A stretch of 64,000 nucleotides of DNA, taken from Hevea brasiliensis. Lineage: Eukaryota; Streptophyta; Magnoliopsida; Malpighiales; Euphorbiaceae. Location of the stretch: NCBI RefSeq assembly GCF_030052815.1, contig NC_079496.1, positions 43,239,593 to 43,303,592 of the forward strand. Direction: 5' to 3'. Position 1 is the stretch's first letter, and the number at the start of each line of letters is the position of its first letter. Below are positions 60,807 through 64,000 of this stretch, piece after piece. Below the pieces are notes generated by a model. That model did not search any database and was not told the origin of the DNA. It worked only from the letters and a program-made list of their open reading frames with translations. A program made the position numbers and the translations under genes.

Positions 60807-62309
60807 GTCCAATTGACCTGAATTTTATACCGATAGAAATCTCAGACAGAGCCCTACAACTTTCATGAAGAAAAGAAACCCAAATTTTGACTATAACATG
60901 TCCAAAAACTCACCTGCAGTCAGCGTACAAAAACTACAGAATTGATTCTGCCCAGAAATTTTGGAAAAATTACAATTCGGCCAGTTATGGTATTTAGGCT
61001 ATAACTTGAGCTACGAAACTCTAAATGGAGTGATTCAAAAGTGAAATGTAATTACACACAATAAGGAACAACTTCGGTGAAGAACATTTGGTCAAATTCT
61101 CACTGTGGAATGGCCTAATGAAACAGTGAACTCTAGCACCCAAAACTGAAATTTCTAATTTATTCTCCATTGGTTAGAAGTATAGATTGGCAACTAATGC
61201 CAACACTTTTGGGAGCCCAAATGTGGTAAATTTATGTGATTAGGACTCATGTAGCAATTATGCAATGGAAAGTCAATAATTTGACTTAAATAGTAAAATG
61301 AATAGTAACCTTACATGTAAAGCATAAAAATTCAATCAATAACTTTGTAATGTGCCCTAGTACACCTAGTAAGATTAGTTTGGATAGGTTGGCATGCCAA
61401 TAGGGTTTAGTTAGCAGTACTACACATGGCTTTATGGCATTCTATGATTTTATGGCTTTTAGCCATTTTGATATTATGGTGATACTTGGCCTTGTGCCTA
61501 AAAACTATTACAGCTTATTAGCTGTTTTATTGCACACTGTGAGATACATGCGTGACTTATGGTGTGATGGCCCGAGGTACTTGGTACCCAGTGCCAGTTT
61601 ACCCATTTATCTAGTCCAGTCCAGTATAGGTTACTTGGGCAACCAAAAATGGAAGTTAATAAATTTAATGAAATAATTGATATAACAAGTGCCAAATAAA
61701 TATACTACAAATAATTACAAAAAATAGTGTCTGTGTCACCTCACAGACTTCAGTGTATTAGTAGGACACTAGGTCCAATTTTGGTATTTTGTACTGTTTG
61801 TATGTTGTAATTAAACATTTATTTTTCTCATGTATAGTTGAGACTCATGTAATATATTTTGGTATTAATGTAAATATTTGTAATTTGTGTTTATAAATGA
61901 AAATTGAGTATTTATTTTTGATTTGTACATGATTATCATGTGAAATGAATGAATGAGAAAGAGAAGAATTTCTGAGAAATGGTTGAGAAATATTGAGATT
62001 TTATTGATATAACGGAGTTTGAGAATGATTGAAAATGTATAGGAAGTGTTTTTCATAGGTTTCAAAGAACTGTTTTCTCCATTTTTAGCCGGTACTATGC
62101 CAAATTTTCTATAAAATTTGCGGAACCTCAAAGGAATTTATAATTTTAATAAATGACTTAAATGAGTTAAATTTCACAAATTGCACTTCATAACCATGAA
62201 GAAATAAGTTAAGGAAGGATAAAAAATAATTGAGATAAAATAGAGTGTTCCGGTATACTGTGTGGCATAACTTGCACGGCTATACTATAGACGGGTAAGG
62301 GGTGTCTCA
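60807..62309 (+). repeat. 5' LTR of the plus-strand family A element, piece 3
   Basis: Resumes after the AAAAG duplication and ends GGGGTGTCTCA at 62309. On the opposite strand its sequence matches the LTR at 7658-10754: for instance 61380-61640 matches 8400-8700 reversed. The frames at 61434-61676, 61498-61695 and 61865-62131 are inside the LTR. Confidence 0.87.
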
Positions 62310-62314
62310 TTTAG

Positions 62315-62326
62315 TGGTATCAAAGC
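62315..62326 (+). other. Primer-binding site, plus-strand family A element
   Basis: TGGTATCAAAGC, one mismatch from the initiator-tRNA-Met complement, 5 nt after the LTR end. Confidence 0.85.
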
Positions 62327-62436
62327 ACAGTTTAGGCATTTCTGGGTCTAGATCTAGTCCATACCATGCAATGCATTTGTAAGAGTCGAGGTGACACTAA
62401 TACAGATCTGTTTGTTTTTCTTATTTTGATTAGGTT

Positions 62437-63712
62437 ATGGACCCCACGTCTCAGAGGGCAATTGAGGAGGAAGTGGAGAGTCACGCTCCACCTGTAGCAG
62501 CTAAAACTGAGGGTAGGGAGGAACCTGCTCCACCAGCTCCAGCAGAGCCTGCTCAACCTCCACAGGCCATGTTTCAGCAAATGGTCGAATTTTTTAGACA
62601 AATGGCAGGGGTAATGCCACCACCACCACCTCCACAGCAGAAATTCCATTTGGAAAACTGAGAAAATTTGGAGTAGTGGATTTTTTTGGCAAGAGAGAAT
62701 ATGATTCTGTTGTACCTGAGAACTGGTTGAACAGAATAGGAAGGGTTTTAAAACAACTCCACTGCACTCTAGAGAAAAACTTAGAAGTTGTTGTATCTCT
62801 ACTGCAAGATGATGCATATCAATGGTGGGATACAGTGTCTAGTGAAGTGCAGCCAGAATAAATAACCTGGGACTTCCTCCTCTCAGAGTTCAAAAAGAAG
62901 TATGTGGGTAGTGTATATTTGGAAGAGAGAAGAAGAGAATTCATTAACCTGAGGCAGAGACAGCTGACAGTGGCAAAGTATATAAAGGAATTTGTTAGAT
63001 TAAGCCGTTATGGAAGGAAGATAGTCCCTAATGAGGCCGAGAGGTGTAAAAGATTTGAAAAGGGGCTAAATGACAACATAAAGATAATGATTATTGCCTT
63101 GGAAATCACAGACTTTACCAAGTTAGTCGAAGCTACAGTAAAAGTTGAGAAAGTCATAATAAGTGAGCAGACCAGAAGAGAGAGACAGCAGAAGAGGGGT
63201 CCCGGTCAGTCTAGCTCATCTCCTACACCAGGAAAGAAGTTCAGAGGTCCACCTGCTCAGAGTTCAGGTCAGCCTCAAGGTCAGGGTCAGTCCCAAGGGC
63301 CCAGACCATAGTTTACACCTAGGAGAGGCCAGTCCACACCATCAGTGGGCAGCTCTCCAGGGACGGTGTTCAGGAGACCAGCCCCAGCATCTTCTGCTTG
63401 TCCACATTACCTGAAGTGGCATAAGGAAGAGTGTTGGAGAGTGATGGGTGCCTGCCTAAGGTGTGGATAGACAGAGCATCAGTTAAGGAACTGTCCACAC
63501 AGAACTGCCACAGCTGCTCCAGCACATGTAGATAATCCTGCCCTTGCACCTCAAAGGGGTAGGAAGTCCGGTAAATCTGAGGCAGTTAGTCCATCACAGA
63601 GACTTGCATCTGAGCCAGCCGAGAGGCCAAAGGCTAGAGCACCTGGCAGAGCCTATGCCATGAGAGCTCAGGAGGAGCAAAATGCCTCGGATGTTATCAG
63701 GGGTACATTCTC
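62437..63712 (+). pseudogene. Gag of the plus-strand family A element (broken, interrupted)
   Basis: ATG 62437 (MDPTSQRAIEEEVESHAPP), with the same Pro-rich N-terminus and Gag domain as 14337-15400 (ENWLNRIGRVLKQLHC, DAYQWWDTV, EERRREFINLRQRQL, RYGRKIVPNEAERCKRFEKGL). Lesions: stop or frameshift at 62659-62675, TAA near 62859, TAG near 63309, and a TAG inside the zinc knuckle (CLRCG-stop-TEHQLRNC, about 63450-63495). The coding region breaks off at RGTFS (63712), a few codons before the protease DPGST motif would begin, where a family B LTR inserted. Confidence 0.87.
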
Positions 63713-64000
63713 TGTAACACCCCTATGTTCGGTAGTGCGTTCTACTGTTCCAGTGACCAGTGTTGTCTTGACAACTAGGATGCCTAGAACTACACTTAAA
63801 TATTAGTGAAGAGACATAAAATAATGAAATATAAGAAAATAAAATACAAGAAAAACAAAGGAAAAATAATAGCAATGAAATGTTACCAAGTTAAACGAGC
63901 CGAGAACCATAGCGATGGGTGATCGCACCGAAAAGTTGCAGCGTGGACTGTTGACTAGCCCTGGACTGTGGGGAACCTTGGAAAATATTTTTAAGACTTA
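63713..64000 (+). mobile_element. Start of a family B LTR, cut by the window edge
   Basis: TGTAACACCCCTATGTTCGG and the following 288 bp align with the heads at 21411, 29837 and 44234. The expected 5' flank copy of the TSD is TTCTC (63708-63712); the other copy is outside the window. Whether this is a solo LTR or a full element cannot be told. Confidence 0.88.

Larger units (their letters stand above)
19788..64000 (+). mobile_element. Family A Tekay-like element, plus strand, split by three insertions and the window edge
   Basis: A second family A copy. Its 5' LTR is in three pieces: 19788-21169, 49026-49148 and 60807-62309 (about 3.0 kb when summed, close to the 3.1 kb of the LTR at 7658). 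Primer site at 62315 and gag from 62437 follow. At 63713 another LTR inserts, so protease to 3' LTR lie outside the window. It starts TGCAACACTCTCACTGTAGC (canonical TGTAACA with one change) and its LTR ends GGGGTGTCTCA. The two LTR interruptions are recognised by the exact duplications AACCC and AAAAG. Confidence 0.87.

Overview
The window is plant nuclear DNA made entirely of LTR retrotransposons. I found no host protein gene, rRNA or tRNA gene. The evidence is Ty3/gypsy chromovirus polyproteins ending in a chromodomain (Tekay/Del-like), a Ty1/copia element, primer-binding sites matching initiator tRNA-Met, very long LTRs and AT-rich flanks. A eudicot is likely; the species cannot be fixed from this sequence.

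The elements are inserted inside one another to five levels, and the order is readable because most insertions keep 5-bp target-site duplications (TSDs). Level 0 is a minus-strand gypsy-type LTR (1-695, 4206-6827). It is split by a solo LTR (696-4200, TSD AATTT) and by a plus-strand LTR starting at 6828 (level 1; pieces 6828-7657 and 18239-19787). Level 2: that LTR is split by a complete minus-strand Tekay-like element (7658-18233, TSD AATAT, family A) and by a plus-strand family A element starting at 19788 that runs off the window. Level 3: the second element's 5' LTR is split by a family B Tekay-like element (21170-49020, TSD AACCC) and by a minus-strand copia element (49149-60801, TSD AAAAG); its gag is split by a family B LTR from 63713. 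Level 4: the family B element carries another family B element in its 5' LTR (21411-33359, TSD CAATA) and a solo LTR in its 3' LTR (44234-48257, TSD GGAGT). The copia element carries a solo LTR of its own family (56391-58497, TSD GATCA).

The three gypsy gag-pol regions have the order gag (CCHC knuckle), protease (DPGST), reverse transcriptase, RNase H, integrase (HHCC, DDE), chromodomain. All are broken by in-frame stops and a few frameshifts. Many stops are CAG-to-TAG changes, as expected from deamination of methylated cytosine in CHG context. The copia element keeps a nearly full gag but has lost its protease and has a broken RNase H.

The least familiar signals are non-coding: a conserved 10-bp-arm hairpin in the middle of most gypsy LTRs, a roughly 200-bp modular structure inside those LTRs, twin hairpins in the copia LTR just after a candidate TATA box, and a ten-unit minisatellite in the copia leader in which most units form the same hairpin. 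All alignments were made by eye; no identities were computed.
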